This document shows positions 41,374 through 49,498 of a stretch of DNA of 64,000 nt, one piece after another. This DNA comes from Vulcanimicrobiota bacterium (lineage in GTDB: Bacteria; Vulcanimicrobiota; Xenobia; Xenobiales; JADMJV01): contig JAHBVR010000019.1 in NCBI GenBank assembly GCA_019637395.1, positions 62,001-126,000 on the forward strand, in the 5' to 3' direction. Positions within the stretch are counted from its first letter, which is position 1. Each line of letters begins with the position of its first letter. The notes under the pieces were generated by a model that worked only from the letters and a program-made list of their open reading frames with translations, had not been told where the DNA came from and did no database searches. Made by a program: the position numbers and the translations under genes.

Positions 41374-42797
41374 TAGCCCAGCGCTCCCAATCGGACCATG
41401 ACGTGTTTGGCGTCGGTGTAGTCGTCCAGGGCATAAGACGACATGTCCTTGCCGTAACCCGAGTGCTTGAAGCCGCCGTGGGGCATTTCGCTGACCAGCG
41501 TGCCGTGATCGTTGACCCAGACGCAGCCGAAGTGCAGGTACTTGGTGGCCCGCATGGCCTTGTCCAGATCGCGCGTCCACACCGAGGCCGACAGACCGTA
41601 GTCAACGCCGTTGGCCCACTGCAGCGCCTGGGCTTCATCGCTGAAGCGAGTAATGGTGATGACCGGGCCAAAGACTTCTTTTTGCACCATTTCGTCCTCG
41701 TGGCGAGCCCCGGTGACGATGGTGGGGGGCAGGAAGAAACCGTTGGGGTTGAGCTTTTGCTTGCCGGCCAAAAACTCTAGGTGCTTGTGGGCTTTGGCTC
41801 TCTCGAGAAATCCCTGCACCCGTTCGCGCTGGCGTTGCGAGATCAGCGGGCCCATTTCGCAGTTCTCCAGATTGGGCTCCCCCACCACCATCGAGTCGAT
41901 GGCGGCGCTCAAGCGCTCGACCAGCCGGTCGTGGATGCCGGCCTGGGCGTAGATGCGGCAGGCGGCGGTGCAGTCCTGACCGGTATTCATGTAACCGGCG
42001 AACTTGACGGTTTCGACCACCAGGTCGAGATCGGCGTCGTCATAAATGATGACCGGCGCCTTGCCGCCCAGCTCCAGATGCACGCGCTTCAGGCTCTGGG
42101 AGGCGGCCCGGGCCACCTCCTTGCCGGTGCCCACATCGCCGGTCAGCGAGACCATGTCGACTTCCTTGTGTTGACACAAGTGCGCGCCCACCGTCGCTCC
42201 ATGACCGTTCACGACATTAAAGACGCCGGCCGGGAAGAGGTCGGCGGCCAGTTCGGCCAATCGGAAAGTGGTCAGGGGAGTCATTTCGCTGGGCTTGAGC
42301 ACGACGGTATTGCCGGCCGCCAGGGCCGGACCGATCTTCCAGCCGGCCATCATTAGCGGGTAGTTCCAAGGCGCAATTTGAGCGATGACGCCGATCGGCT
42401 CGCGGCGGATCCAGCTGGTGCGTCCAGCCGTGTACTCGCCCGCCGAACGCCCTTCCAGGCAGCGGGCGGCACCGGCAAAAAAACGCAGATTGTCGGCGAT
42501 GAACGGGAGCTCGAAATCGGCCAGAAACTTGGGCTTGCCCACGTTCCTGGCTTCCAGATCGGCCAGCTCGGCGGCATTTTCCTCGAGGCGATCGGCCAGC
42601 TTCAAAAGGGCGCGAGCGCGATCGGCGGGCGAGGTATCGGCCCAGCCGGGAAAAGCCTTGCGGGCGGCGGCTACGGCCTGGTCTACCTGCTCGGTGGAAG
42701 CCAGCGGGACTTCCTGCAACTTCTCACCGGTCGATGGATCATGCACCCACTCGGTGCTCTGGCCGGTCTGAGTATCCCCGTCAATAAAGAGTTTCAT
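41373..42797 (-). CDS. Aldehyde dehydrogenase, gamma-aminobutyraldehyde type
   Basis: 474-aa ALDH close to PatD/betaine aldehyde dehydrogenases: AQIAPWNYPLMMAGWKIGPA, SLTGDVGTGKEVARAA, Glu in HLELGGKAPVIIYDDADL, catalytic Cys in NTGQDCTAACRIYA, KEVFGPVITITRF. It would oxidise 4-aminobutanal (from the copper amine oxidase) to GABA. First gene of the operon; ATG 42797 has GAGGGAG nine bases upstream (an ATG at 42815 is in frame). Promoter expected in 42800-42900, next to the decayed toxin-antitoxin locus. Confidence 0.92.
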   Translation of the reverse strand: MKLFIDGDTQTGQSTEWVHDPSTGEKLQEVPLASTEQVDQAVAAARKAFPGWADTSPADRARALLKLADRLEENAAELADLEARNVGKPKFLADFELPFIADNLRFFAGAARCLEGRSAGEYTAGRTSWIRREPIGVIAQIAPWNYPLMMAGWKIGPALAAGNTVVLKPSEMTPLTTFRLAELAADLFPAGVFNVVNGHGATVGAHLCQHKEVDMVSLTGDVGTGKEVARAASQSLKRVHLELGGKAPVIIYDDADLDLVVETVKFAGYMNTGQDCTAACRIYAQAGIHDRLVERLSAAIDSMVVGEPNLENCEMGPLISQRQRERVQGFLERAKAHKHLEFLAGKQKLNPNGFFLPPTIVTGARHEDEMVQKEVFGPVITITRFSDEAQALQWANGVDYGLSASVWTRDLDKAMRATKYLHFGCVWVNDHGTLVSEMPHGGFKHSGYGKDMSSYALDDYTDAKHVMVRLGALG

Positions 42798-42902
42798 GAC
42801 AACGAACTCCCTCATCAATATTTGTGTCGGCGCGGTTCGTTGGCGGCCGGGAGGGCTCCTCCGGCCTTGAAACTGGGCCATAAGTCAGGCTACTCTTAGA
42901 TT

Positions 42903-43121
42903 ATGATCCGACTCAACATCCATGGAGCCAAGACCAACCTTTCCAAGTATCTTCCAGCTTTAGAGGCGGGTGAGACTTTGCTGCTGTGTAAGCGGAATAT
43001 CCCATCGCCGAGATTCGACCGCTTCCCAAGACGTCCCGTCAACCTCGACCGCTGGGCGCCGACAAAGGACGAATTGTCATTCACGACAGCTTCTTCAAAC
43101 CGTTGCCAGAAGAAATCCTGA
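42903..43121 (+). pseudogene. Phd/YefM-type antitoxin, frameshifted
   Basis: Starts MIRLNIHGAKTNLSKYLPAL, then EAGETLLLCKRNIP, typical of Phd-family DNA-binding antitoxins. After KRNIP the frame is wrong (SPRFDRFPRR). Adding one C to the CCC at 43001-43003 restores IAEIRPLP and a tail reading IVIHDSFFKPLPEEILSSF, the usual toxin-binding C-terminus. The expected stop is then also missing because the sequence runs straight into the toxin remnant. Paired with the VapC fragment that follows. Confidence 0.75.
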
Positions 43122-43451
43122 GCTCCTTTTGGACAGTTGCGCCTTTCTCTGGCTGCTCAGCGCTCCCGACAACCTGTCGCCCAAAGCAAGGCAGTTGCTC
43201 GCCGCAGCCACTCAGGAGGCGGACTGACTCTGCCACCCGATGCAGCCACTTATTTTGACGACGTGTGCGAACGCTTTTCCTTGCTGGACCTACCTTTGCA
43301 AAAGGACGACGTTGGTCAGATTACCAAGTTACCGGACGTGCATCGCGACCCCTTCGACCGAATGCTCATCTGTCAGACCGTCATGCAAGGGTTGACTCTG
43401 GTCACGCCGGACCCTTTGATCCACCAGTCTCCTGTACTGGTCGTCTGGTAG
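43117..43451 (+). pseudogene. VapC/PIN toxin remnant with internal deletion
   Basis: Two consecutive frames together spell a PIN-domain toxin: LLLDSCAFLWLLSAPDNLSP, then ARQLLAAATQEAD (stop at 43225-43227), continuing in another frame as LTLPPDAATYFDDVC, then DVHRDPFDRMLICQ and LTLVTPDPLI. The first Asp (LLDSC) and the later DPFDR acidic residues remain. The stretch that normally carries the VSVWEI-type Glu between ATQEAD and LTLPP is deleted, and no good start codon remains. So the RNase should be inactive. Typical type II toxin-antitoxin decay. Confidence 0.75.
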
Positions 43452-43467
43452 GGTTTACACCGGTCAA

Positions 43468-44025
43468 ATGTCCGAGAACCTGTTTGAGCTTGCCTGGCTG
43501 GATAGATATTGGCAAAGCCACAATCTGGGCCCTCTCCTGGACGGCTGTGACCTTCGTTTTGCTCTCTCCCACCGCGACGAGCTGAAAGCCATCCTGCAGC
43601 GATGGTGCTTGGAATCGGCGGAACGCATTCAGCAAGATCCAATTGCGGCCCAGAATTGCATTTTTCTGCTCAATTTTTTGCTTGAGGCGCAGACGGACGA
43701 GGCTCTTCAGATCATTCTTGAAGGCTTTCTTTCACACCCGATCGAGTCCGTAGCCGCGGAATGCAAGGCCAAGATTTGGCGTGCCAAGGCTTGGACAGAG
43801 CAACGGGATGGATTCGATCGTGAAAAGACACTGCAACGCCTTTCGCGGGCGATCATGCTATGCAACAAGGTCATGGTGAACGAACTGGTCAGAGACCTTA
43901 TCGTCGCAGAATGCTGGCGCGTTCACTCCTTGCTAACAAAAGGAGCCGACCTGGAGGCAAAACGACGAATGTTTTTGCTCGATGTAAAGTTGGGCGTATT
44001 CTTGTCGAACGAAGAGTGGAGATAG
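43468..44025 (+). CDS. Helical protein of unknown function
   Basis: 185-aa soluble, all-helical protein (MSENLFELAWLDRYWQSHNL) with several Cys and Trp. No motif recognised. No clear ribosome site before the ATG at 43468. Less GC-rich than neighbours and next to the decayed toxin-antitoxin locus, so it may be part of the same small acquired segment (42.9-44.0 kb). The opposite strand also has open frames here but with poorer codon composition. Confidence 0.55.
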   Translation: MSENLFELAWLDRYWQSHNLGPLLDGCDLRFALSHRDELKAILQRWCLESAERIQQDPIAAQNCIFLLNFLLEAQTDEALQIILEGFLSHPIESVAAECKAKIWRAKAWTEQRDGFDREKTLQRLSRAIMLCNKVMVNELVRDLIVAECWRVHSLLTKGADLEAKRRMFLLDVKLGVFLSNEEWR

Positions 44026-44063
44026 TTCAAGAAGTTTTCAGGCCGCTCCGGTAGACTGCCCCC

Positions 44064-44984
44064 ATGCTCATCCAATCCGCCTTCAAGCCCAGCGGCGCCG
44101 CCGCCACCCTGCCTCCCAGGCCCAACTTCAAGGCTGAGGATACTCTGGACACGGTGGTCAGCACCCTCCAGGATCAGTGGGAAAGCCGTATGCAGGGGCA
44201 GGCCAGATGCCGGGTCGGCATCTTCGTCGAGCGTAGCTACAAGCCGACCGAGGAGCATGACGACGTGCTGCAGTTAGCCGACGCGGTCATGGACGCGGGG
44301 GGGTTCCCCAGCCTGCTCTACATCAACAAAAGCGGCCAAAGCGTCGAGCAGCAACTGTCTCAGGTGGACGCCCTGCTCGTCCCCGGCGGTCGCGACTGGG
44401 ACCCCACTCTTTATGGCGAGAAACTCGGTCCCAACATGGATCCCAACGAGCCCGACCGGGCCTGGGACGACTTTGAGATTGCCGGCTATCAGTACGCCAT
44501 CGGCAAGAACATGCCATTCTTCGCCCAGTGCCGAGGTGAACAGGGATTGAACGTAGCCATGGGTGGCACTCTCTATCAGCATCTTCCCGCCGACCACCCC
44601 AGCTCCATCAACCACAAGCAGCCGCGCGAAGGAACCAGCCTGGCTTTCCGGGCCGAAGCCGGTCACGCCCTGTTGGTCGAGCCGGGCACCCGCCTGCACG
44701 AGATCGTGGGTGACGAAGCCCTGATTTGCTCCGACCATCATCAAGGAATCAAGGATTTGGCGCCCGGCCTCGAGATCGTGGCTCGCGCTCCCGATGGACT
44801 GGTCGAAGCAGTGCAGGTCCAGGGCCGGCCCCACCAGTGGGCGGTCCAGGGCCACCCGGAAGAATTCCGTTACACCGATGGCCGCATGCAGGCCATTTAT
44901 CAGCAGTTGGTGGATGACGGCGCCCAATACCGCAGTCAGGTCAGCAACCTCTTCAGCGCCGCCTCGTCCAACCATACCCGCTGA
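44064..44984 (+). CDS. Class I glutamine amidotransferase-like hydrolase (PuuD/peptidase C26 type)
   Basis: 306 aa. A ~50-residue unstructured leader (MLIQSAFKPSGAAATLPPRP) precedes a peptidase C26 domain: VGIFVERSYKPTEEHDDVLQ, LLVPGGRDWDP, nucleophile Cys156 in FFAQCRGEQGLNVAMGG, HHQGIKDLAPG, and catalytic His/Glu in WAVQGHPEEF. Relatives include PuuD (gamma-Glu-GABA hydrolase) and class I gamma-glutamyl hydrolases. Proximity to the amine oxidase/GABA operon supports a polyamine link. The leader is absent from E. coli PuuD and resembles leaders of other proteins in the window. Confidence 0.85.
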   Translation: MLIQSAFKPSGAAATLPPRPNFKAEDTLDTVVSTLQDQWESRMQGQARCRVGIFVERSYKPTEEHDDVLQLADAVMDAGGFPSLLYINKSGQSVEQQLSQVDALLVPGGRDWDPTLYGEKLGPNMDPNEPDRAWDDFEIAGYQYAIGKNMPFFAQCRGEQGLNVAMGGTLYQHLPADHPSSINHKQPREGTSLAFRAEAGHALLVEPGTRLHEIVGDEALICSDHHQGIKDLAPGLEIVARAPDGLVEAVQVQGRPHQWAVQGHPEEFRYTDGRMQAIYQQLVDDGAQYRSQVSNLFSAASSNHTR

Positions 44985-45032
44985 TGCTCCGCCTGCAGTT
45001 GCCTGGCAACCCACGATCACGCCCATCTGGAA

Positions 45033-46595
45033 CTAAAAGAGCTTGACGCGAGGCGGGGGTCCGCTGGGTGGGTCGCTATCCGGCGGTCCGCCCCCGGAAG
45101 GTCCGGGCCCAGAAGGTCCATCAGCAGCGGGTCCGTCGTCAGAGGACTCCTCGCCCGAAAGAGGGCCGTAGGCTGAGAGATCGATGGGTTCGCCACGCAA
45201 GTCTTTGGCTACGTCCGCCCAGAATTTGGCCCTTTCAGCGTTGTTGGACAGTTCGAAGAGGCGGCTGAGACGGTCGATGTTTTCCAGTGGTTGGCCGCAA
45301 TGGACCACCAGCGGTTCCAGGATCGAGGCGGCGTGCTCCCAGCGCTCCTGCTTTTCGATGGCCTCGACCAGAACCAGGGGCACGGCCTCCATGAGTTCGG
45401 TAACTTTGTTTTGCTCGGGTGGGGTCAACACATCGAAGGGAGTTTTGTCCAGCTCAAGCATGTCCAGGGCATCCAGAAGTCGCAGTTCGGCGCGAAAAAA
45501 CTCCCCGCGTTCCATGTAAATCCGGCCCAGATTCAGCAGGGCCTCGGCCACCAAGGAGTAGGGCGGGCGCTTCATTCTTTTGCGCAGGCCGGCGGCCGCA
45601 GCGAAGTTGTTGCGGGCCAACTCCTGCTCGCCCAGTTTTAAGTAGGTCCGTCCCAAAGCCAGTCGTACCCGAGCCCGGAGAACTGGATCGCGACGTATCA
45701 TGGGGCGCGCTTCCAGGTAGAATTCCAGGGCCTGTTGCCAGCGTTCCCGGCGGGCTTCCACATCACCTAGAATCAGAGTAACTTCAGCCTGGTCATTCTG
45801 GAAGGCTGTCAATTGGCGCACGCGCAGGAGAGTCTCGCGAGCCAGCTCCGATTGGCCCAGACGTGAAGCGGCCACGGCATGGTTGCGCAACAGATGCTTG
45901 TCGTCCGCGTTATTGCCCAGGCCACGCCGGGTGGTCTCCAGGGCTTCCTCAAATTGCTCCTGGACCAGTTGCATGTCAGCCAACGAGGCCAGACTGGCGT
46001 TTTGCTCCGGACCGGGCTCATGCAGCTCGGCCGTCTTGGCGAAAACCTTGGCGGCGAAATCGTATTCTTTGGAGCCGATACCCAGATTGGCGGCCAGGCT
46101 CAAAAGATTGAAAAGCAGCGGGCTGTCCTGAGGGATCAGCTTCCAGGCCTTGCCCAGATGCTCCAGAGCGGCTTTGGTGTCCATCAGCCGGCTGAGCACT
46201 ACGGCGTAGGCGTATTCCACCTGGAAGGTCAGCTCGTCTTCCAGACCATAACGCTCCAGAATATGCGAGGCCACCGAGAGCAGTCCGCTGGCATCCAATA
46301 TGCGACGCGGGTCGTGACGATAGTTTTCGGCCAGCAAGTAGAGAGTTGAGGCCACAGTAGGATCCAGGCCGTTACTCTCAATTCGCTCTTTCAAGGACTG
46401 TCCAAAGACGGTGTCCGCCTCCTCCTGACGACCCAGGCGGATCAGCAGACTGGCCAGCAGGTTCAGGCGCTCGGTCTTTTCGTCGCCGCCAGCCGGGAGG
46501 GATTCAGCCTCCTCAACCGCCCGCTGCAGCAAGGGCAGGGCCGTTTCAAGATCCCCTTCAAGCAGAGCTGTTTGTCCAGATTCCCAGGTGCTCAC
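45033..46595 (-). CDS. TPR-repeat protein, last gene of coiled-coil operon
   Basis: 520-aa cytosolic protein made of tetratricopeptide-like helical pairs through about residue 460, for example LLEGDLETALPLLQRAVEEA, ALGRTYLKLGEQELARNNFA and ALLNLGRIYMERGEFFRAEL. The tail (about 475-520) is Asp/Gly/Pro-rich (SGPGPSGGGPPDSDPPSGPP). TPR proteins act as assembly scaffolds or chaperones. GTG start forms a GTGA overlap with the upstream coiled-coil gene, so it belongs to that operon and may organise its products. Confidence 0.85.
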   Translation of the reverse strand: MSTWESGQTALLEGDLETALPLLQRAVEEAESLPAGGDEKTERLNLLASLLIRLGRQEEADTVFGQSLKERIESNGLDPTVASTLYLLAENYRHDPRRILDASGLLSVASHILERYGLEDELTFQVEYAYAVVLSRLMDTKAALEHLGKAWKLIPQDSPLLFNLLSLAANLGIGSKEYDFAAKVFAKTAELHEPGPEQNASLASLADMQLVQEQFEEALETTRRGLGNNADDKHLLRNHAVAASRLGQSELARETLLRVRQLTAFQNDQAEVTLILGDVEARRERWQQALEFYLEARPMIRRDPVLRARVRLALGRTYLKLGEQELARNNFAAAAGLRKRMKRPPYSLVAEALLNLGRIYMERGEFFRAELRLLDALDMLELDKTPFDVLTPPEQNKVTELMEAVPLVLVEAIEKQERWEHAASILEPLVVHCGQPLENIDRLSRLFELSNNAERAKFWADVAKDLRGEPIDLSAYGPLSGEESSDDGPAADGPSGPGPSGGGPPDSDPPSGPPPRVKLF

Positions 46596-47512
46596 GCGAT
46601 TTTTACTCCTTGGCAGATGCGATCCAGGAGCTCCAGCAGGCTATCCACAATCGAAACGATGGTCTCCAGGACACCCATGGCCTTACGCTGCATGCTGTGC
46701 AGGCCGCGCAGGGCCTTGTTGGCTGAGGTGATCAGATTTCCAATGGCGGTGCCGGTCAGTTGCAGTTCGCCGACCAACCGTAGAAACCGTGCGTTGGATC
46801 GATCATGGACATCCTGAGCGGCTTTTTGGGCGGCGGCCATCAGTTCGCGGCTTTTGTTGTCGAGGTCGCGCGCCAGCTTCACGGCCTGTTTGCTGACCTC
46901 GTCACTGCCCTGCTGCATTCTGCCCTTCAGGGCCTGGCTGTGTTGGGCCAGTTGGGGAACGACGTTTTGATGAATCTGCTGGCCGATGGTATTGGACAGA
47001 CGCACCACCTCCTGGGTGGTCTGATAAACCGAAGGCAAGACGGTTTCCCGCAAGTGGGCGTCGAGATTTTCCAGTCCGGGGGCGATCCCTTGCAGATTCG
47101 TTTCCACCTGAGTGGCGTGTTGAAAGACCGTCTCGTTGGTTTGCTGATGAAGGTCCTGGGCGGCGCCAGTCAGACCGTCGTGTTCGATTTGCAGGCTCTG
47201 CACGGTCATGTAGAGCTGGCTGGTTTCCTGGCTGCAGCGACTTTGCAGGTCGTCCAGTCCCTGACGATGGTTTTTGACCCGGATGGTAAGGCCGTCAAAG
47301 GCCGCTCGCAATTGTTCTTGGGCTTTGCGGATGCGGTCGGTGAGGACCTCGGCCTGGGGGATGACGTTTTTGCTGCGAGCGACGAAGGCAGCTTGATCCT
47401 GCTCGACCCGCTGGCGCAGGCTGGTGGCGCGCATGTGCAATTCGTCAGCCCGGTGGCCTACCGCTTTAAGGCCGGCCAGGCTGGTTTCCATTTCGACCTG
47501 TAGATCGCTCAT
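46592..47512 (-). CDS. Long coiled-coil protein (family A)
   Basis: 306 aa, almost entirely helical heptad-like sequence with Gln-rich faces (LHMRATSLRQRVEQDQAAFV, TVQSLQIEHDGLTGAAQDLH). No signal peptide or membrane span; the C-terminal ~60 residues are more hydrophobic (LLELLDRICQGVKIA). It shares general architecture with the 51711, 52634, 53581 and 54566 products, including a 'V-I-P' turn (ARSKNVIPQAEVL; compare NRAQAIIPVAATI in the 51711 product). TGATG overlap with the upstream gene. Function unknown. Confidence 0.75.
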   Translation of the reverse strand: MSDLQVEMETSLAGLKAVGHRADELHMRATSLRQRVEQDQAAFVARSKNVIPQAEVLTDRIRKAQEQLRAAFDGLTIRVKNHRQGLDDLQSRCSQETSQLYMTVQSLQIEHDGLTGAAQDLHQQTNETVFQHATQVETNLQGIAPGLENLDAHLRETVLPSVYQTTQEVVRLSNTIGQQIHQNVVPQLAQHSQALKGRMQQGSDEVSKQAVKLARDLDNKSRELMAAAQKAAQDVHDRSNARFLRLVGELQLTGTAIGNLITSANKALRGLHSMQRKAMGVLETIVSIVDSLLELLDRICQGVKIA

Positions 47513-48705
47513 CAGGCATGCACCTGCCTTCCGATGGATTCGGCCTGGGCCCTGGAACCGGTGATGATGCTCTGAGTCTCGTTCCAGATATTGGCGGGAT
47601 TGGTGACCAGAGTGCGGGCCAGAGTAATGGGAGCCATGCTGACGCGCACGGCGCCTTTCACGACTTCACCCAGGGCGGCCACACCCTGCTTGAGGAAATC
47701 AAGTTTCAGACCGGTCATTTTGCTGAGCATGTCGATGCCTTTTTGAAACCAGTCGACCACCCAATTGACTGCCCCTTCGGCCAGGGCCCGAACGATCAGG
47801 TCCAGATTCTGAATGACATAACCCAGATTCTGGGCCGCGCGGTTCAGCTTGTCCGGAAAATAACGGCGCAGGTGATTGAGCATGCCCTCGTTTTTTTCGT
47901 TCATCTTATCCACGGCTCGCAGCAGATTGCCCAGGATCTGATCGACCAGTTCCGATAGGCGTTTGTCGATTTCGTTATTGGCCAGGGATTTCAACTGGTC
48001 CATGCCGGCGCGAAGTTCTTTGGCCGGCTCAGAGACGCTGGTCTGCAGTCCCTCCTGGAGATTGAGCTGGAAGGTCGCCACCACTTTGGCTGAAGCCTGG
48101 TCCAGGGTGTGGGAGTCGTTCCGGGCCTGGGTGTGAACATTCTTCACCTGAGTGAGCAACACGTCGACATGGTCTTTCATGACTTTTTGCTGCTTAACTA
48201 CGTCCGTTTTCACCGAATCGTATTCCTTGACGGCTTTGTCAACGGTATTTTTGATATTGCCCAGGGCGGTGTTGACCTTGTTGCGGCTCTGGTTCAGAAC
48301 CGATTCTTGCTGGCTGACCGCCTGCTGCAGGGCCGGTGGCAGGGTGTGCATCTGGTCCACCAGACCTTGCAGCTTCTGCGAGGCGATTCCCATCTGGGCG
48401 GTCAACTCGGTTTGGGCGCTGGAAACGAACTGGCTCAGGTTGGCGGCGGTCTCGTCGGTCATCTGGATTTCGTTCTCCAGCTCGCTCTGACAGGCGGCCA
48501 GCAGGTCGTTGAGTTCCTGACCGGCCTTCAGCAACAAGGCCTGCTGCTGGGCAATGCCGTCCTGCAATACCTTCAGAGCCTGGTCGTAGTGCTCCACCTG
48601 GGCCTGAGTGGCGCGGGTTTCGGCGGTCATCTTTTGCAGTTTTTCGGTTACGGCGGGACCTTCGGTTTGAACCGTGGTTACTGCTTCTTGAATGGTTAAA
48701 CTCAC
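47512..48705 (-). CDS. Coiled-coil protein with amphipathic C-terminal domain
   Basis: 397 aa. The GTG at 48705 is chosen because it overlaps the upstream TGA (GTGA) and gives the N-terminus MSLTIQEAV, like the MSL starts of its neighbours; the longer frame begins at 48726. Residues 1-270 are coiled coil (QMTDETAANLSQFVSSAQTE). Residues about 275-397 form a compact amphipathic part (LGYVIQNLDLIVRALAEGAV, FLKQGVAALGEVVKGAVRVS) that could contact membrane or a partner. No Sec signal. Function unknown. Confidence 0.75.
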   Translation of the reverse strand: MSLTIQEAVTTVQTEGPAVTEKLQKMTAETRATQAQVEHYDQALKVLQDGIAQQQALLLKAGQELNDLLAACQSELENEIQMTDETAANLSQFVSSAQTELTAQMGIASQKLQGLVDQMHTLPPALQQAVSQQESVLNQSRNKVNTALGNIKNTVDKAVKEYDSVKTDVVKQQKVMKDHVDVLLTQVKNVHTQARNDSHTLDQASAKVVATFQLNLQEGLQTSVSEPAKELRAGMDQLKSLANNEIDKRLSELVDQILGNLLRAVDKMNEKNEGMLNHLRRYFPDKLNRAAQNLGYVIQNLDLIVRALAEGAVNWVVDWFQKGIDMLSKMTGLKLDFLKQGVAALGEVVKGAVRVSMAPITLARTLVTNPANIWNETQSIITGSRAQAESIGRQVHA

Positions 48706-49496
48706 AGAAACGCACCTGCCATCCACTTGAATCGAGCTGCCAGAGTGGCGGCTTCTTCGAAGAGTACCCCGGCCTCCCCAATCACCTCACCGGCCGTGCT
48801 GCCAGCTTCCCAAGCCTTGATGAAGGGTTGAGTCCAGGGCGGCAGTGCCATCGAGCGGACCATCTTGACCCCTTTCTTGCCGAGCAGGCCCTTGAGCTTG
48901 CCCGGAGCTTGATCGATTTTCTTGGTCCAATTGGCCAGATCACCGAATTGGCGCTCAAAGACAGACAACGAGCTGCTCAGTTTCTGCAAGGCCGCCAGAT
49001 TTTTGGGATTGATGGTACTCAATTTGCGCTCGGCATTGAGCAGTGCGCGTTCCACTTCGTCCACCAAAGGAATGTGGAAGGGGAGCCTTGAGGTCCAGGC
49101 CTTGAACTGGTTGAACGAGTTTCGCAGCTCCTTAACGCGATGGGCGGTTTGGGCCGCCAGCGAAGTAGTCGCGAATTTTCGACACTTGGGGCAGTGCCAC
49201 TTGGTGATATTCCCCTGATGTCCGCCGCCCCCACCGCTATTGCCGCCGCTTTGCCCGCCGCCGCTGGTGCCGGGTTTGTTCTCGGTGCCGGGCAGCTGGG
49301 CCTGAGAAGGTTTGCCGCCCTGGTTTATCTTGAGTTGCTCCCCTTCCATCTTGGGCTGGGCGTTTTTCTTACAGATGCAAATGATGTGGCTGCAAGTGGC
49401 GCAGGGCGCGATCGGCTGAACCGAACCGTCGGCCGAGACGGAGCCCCCTCCCTGCAGGTTGGTCGGGGGAATATTGGGAGTCTTACTGATTTTCAT
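48702..49496 (-). CDS. Cys-rich/helical protein of coiled-coil operon
   Basis: 264 aa in three parts: a disordered leader (MKISKTPNIPPTNLQGGGS), a Cys cluster CATCSHIICIC near 32-42 followed by a Gly/Ser linker and CPKC near 102-105 (together a probable zinc site), and a helical C-terminal half (about 115-264) ending hydrophobic (LAARFKWMAGAFL). Only operon member with a disordered N-terminus. It begins two bases after the upstream stop. The Cys pairs echo CPLCGTEC at the end of the preceding gene's product, suggesting a shared metal-dependent contact (inference). Confidence 0.75.
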   Translation of the reverse strand: MKISKTPNIPPTNLQGGGSVSADGSVQPIAPCATCSHIICICKKNAQPKMEGEQLKINQGGKPSQAQLPGTENKPGTSGGGQSGGNSGGGGGHQGNITKWHCPKCRKFATTSLAAQTAHRVKELRNSFNQFKAWTSRLPFHIPLVDEVERALLNAERKLSTINPKNLAALQKLSSSLSVFERQFGDLANWTKKIDQAPGKLKGLLGKKGVKMVRSMALPPWTQPFIKAWEAGSTAGEVIGEAGVLFEEAATLAARFKWMAGAFL

Positions 49497-49498
49497 TT

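Noticed and set aside
43373-43642. Minus-strand frames over the 3' end of the VapC remnant
   Set aside because: Overlap the recognisable PIN sequence on the other strand and contain no motif.
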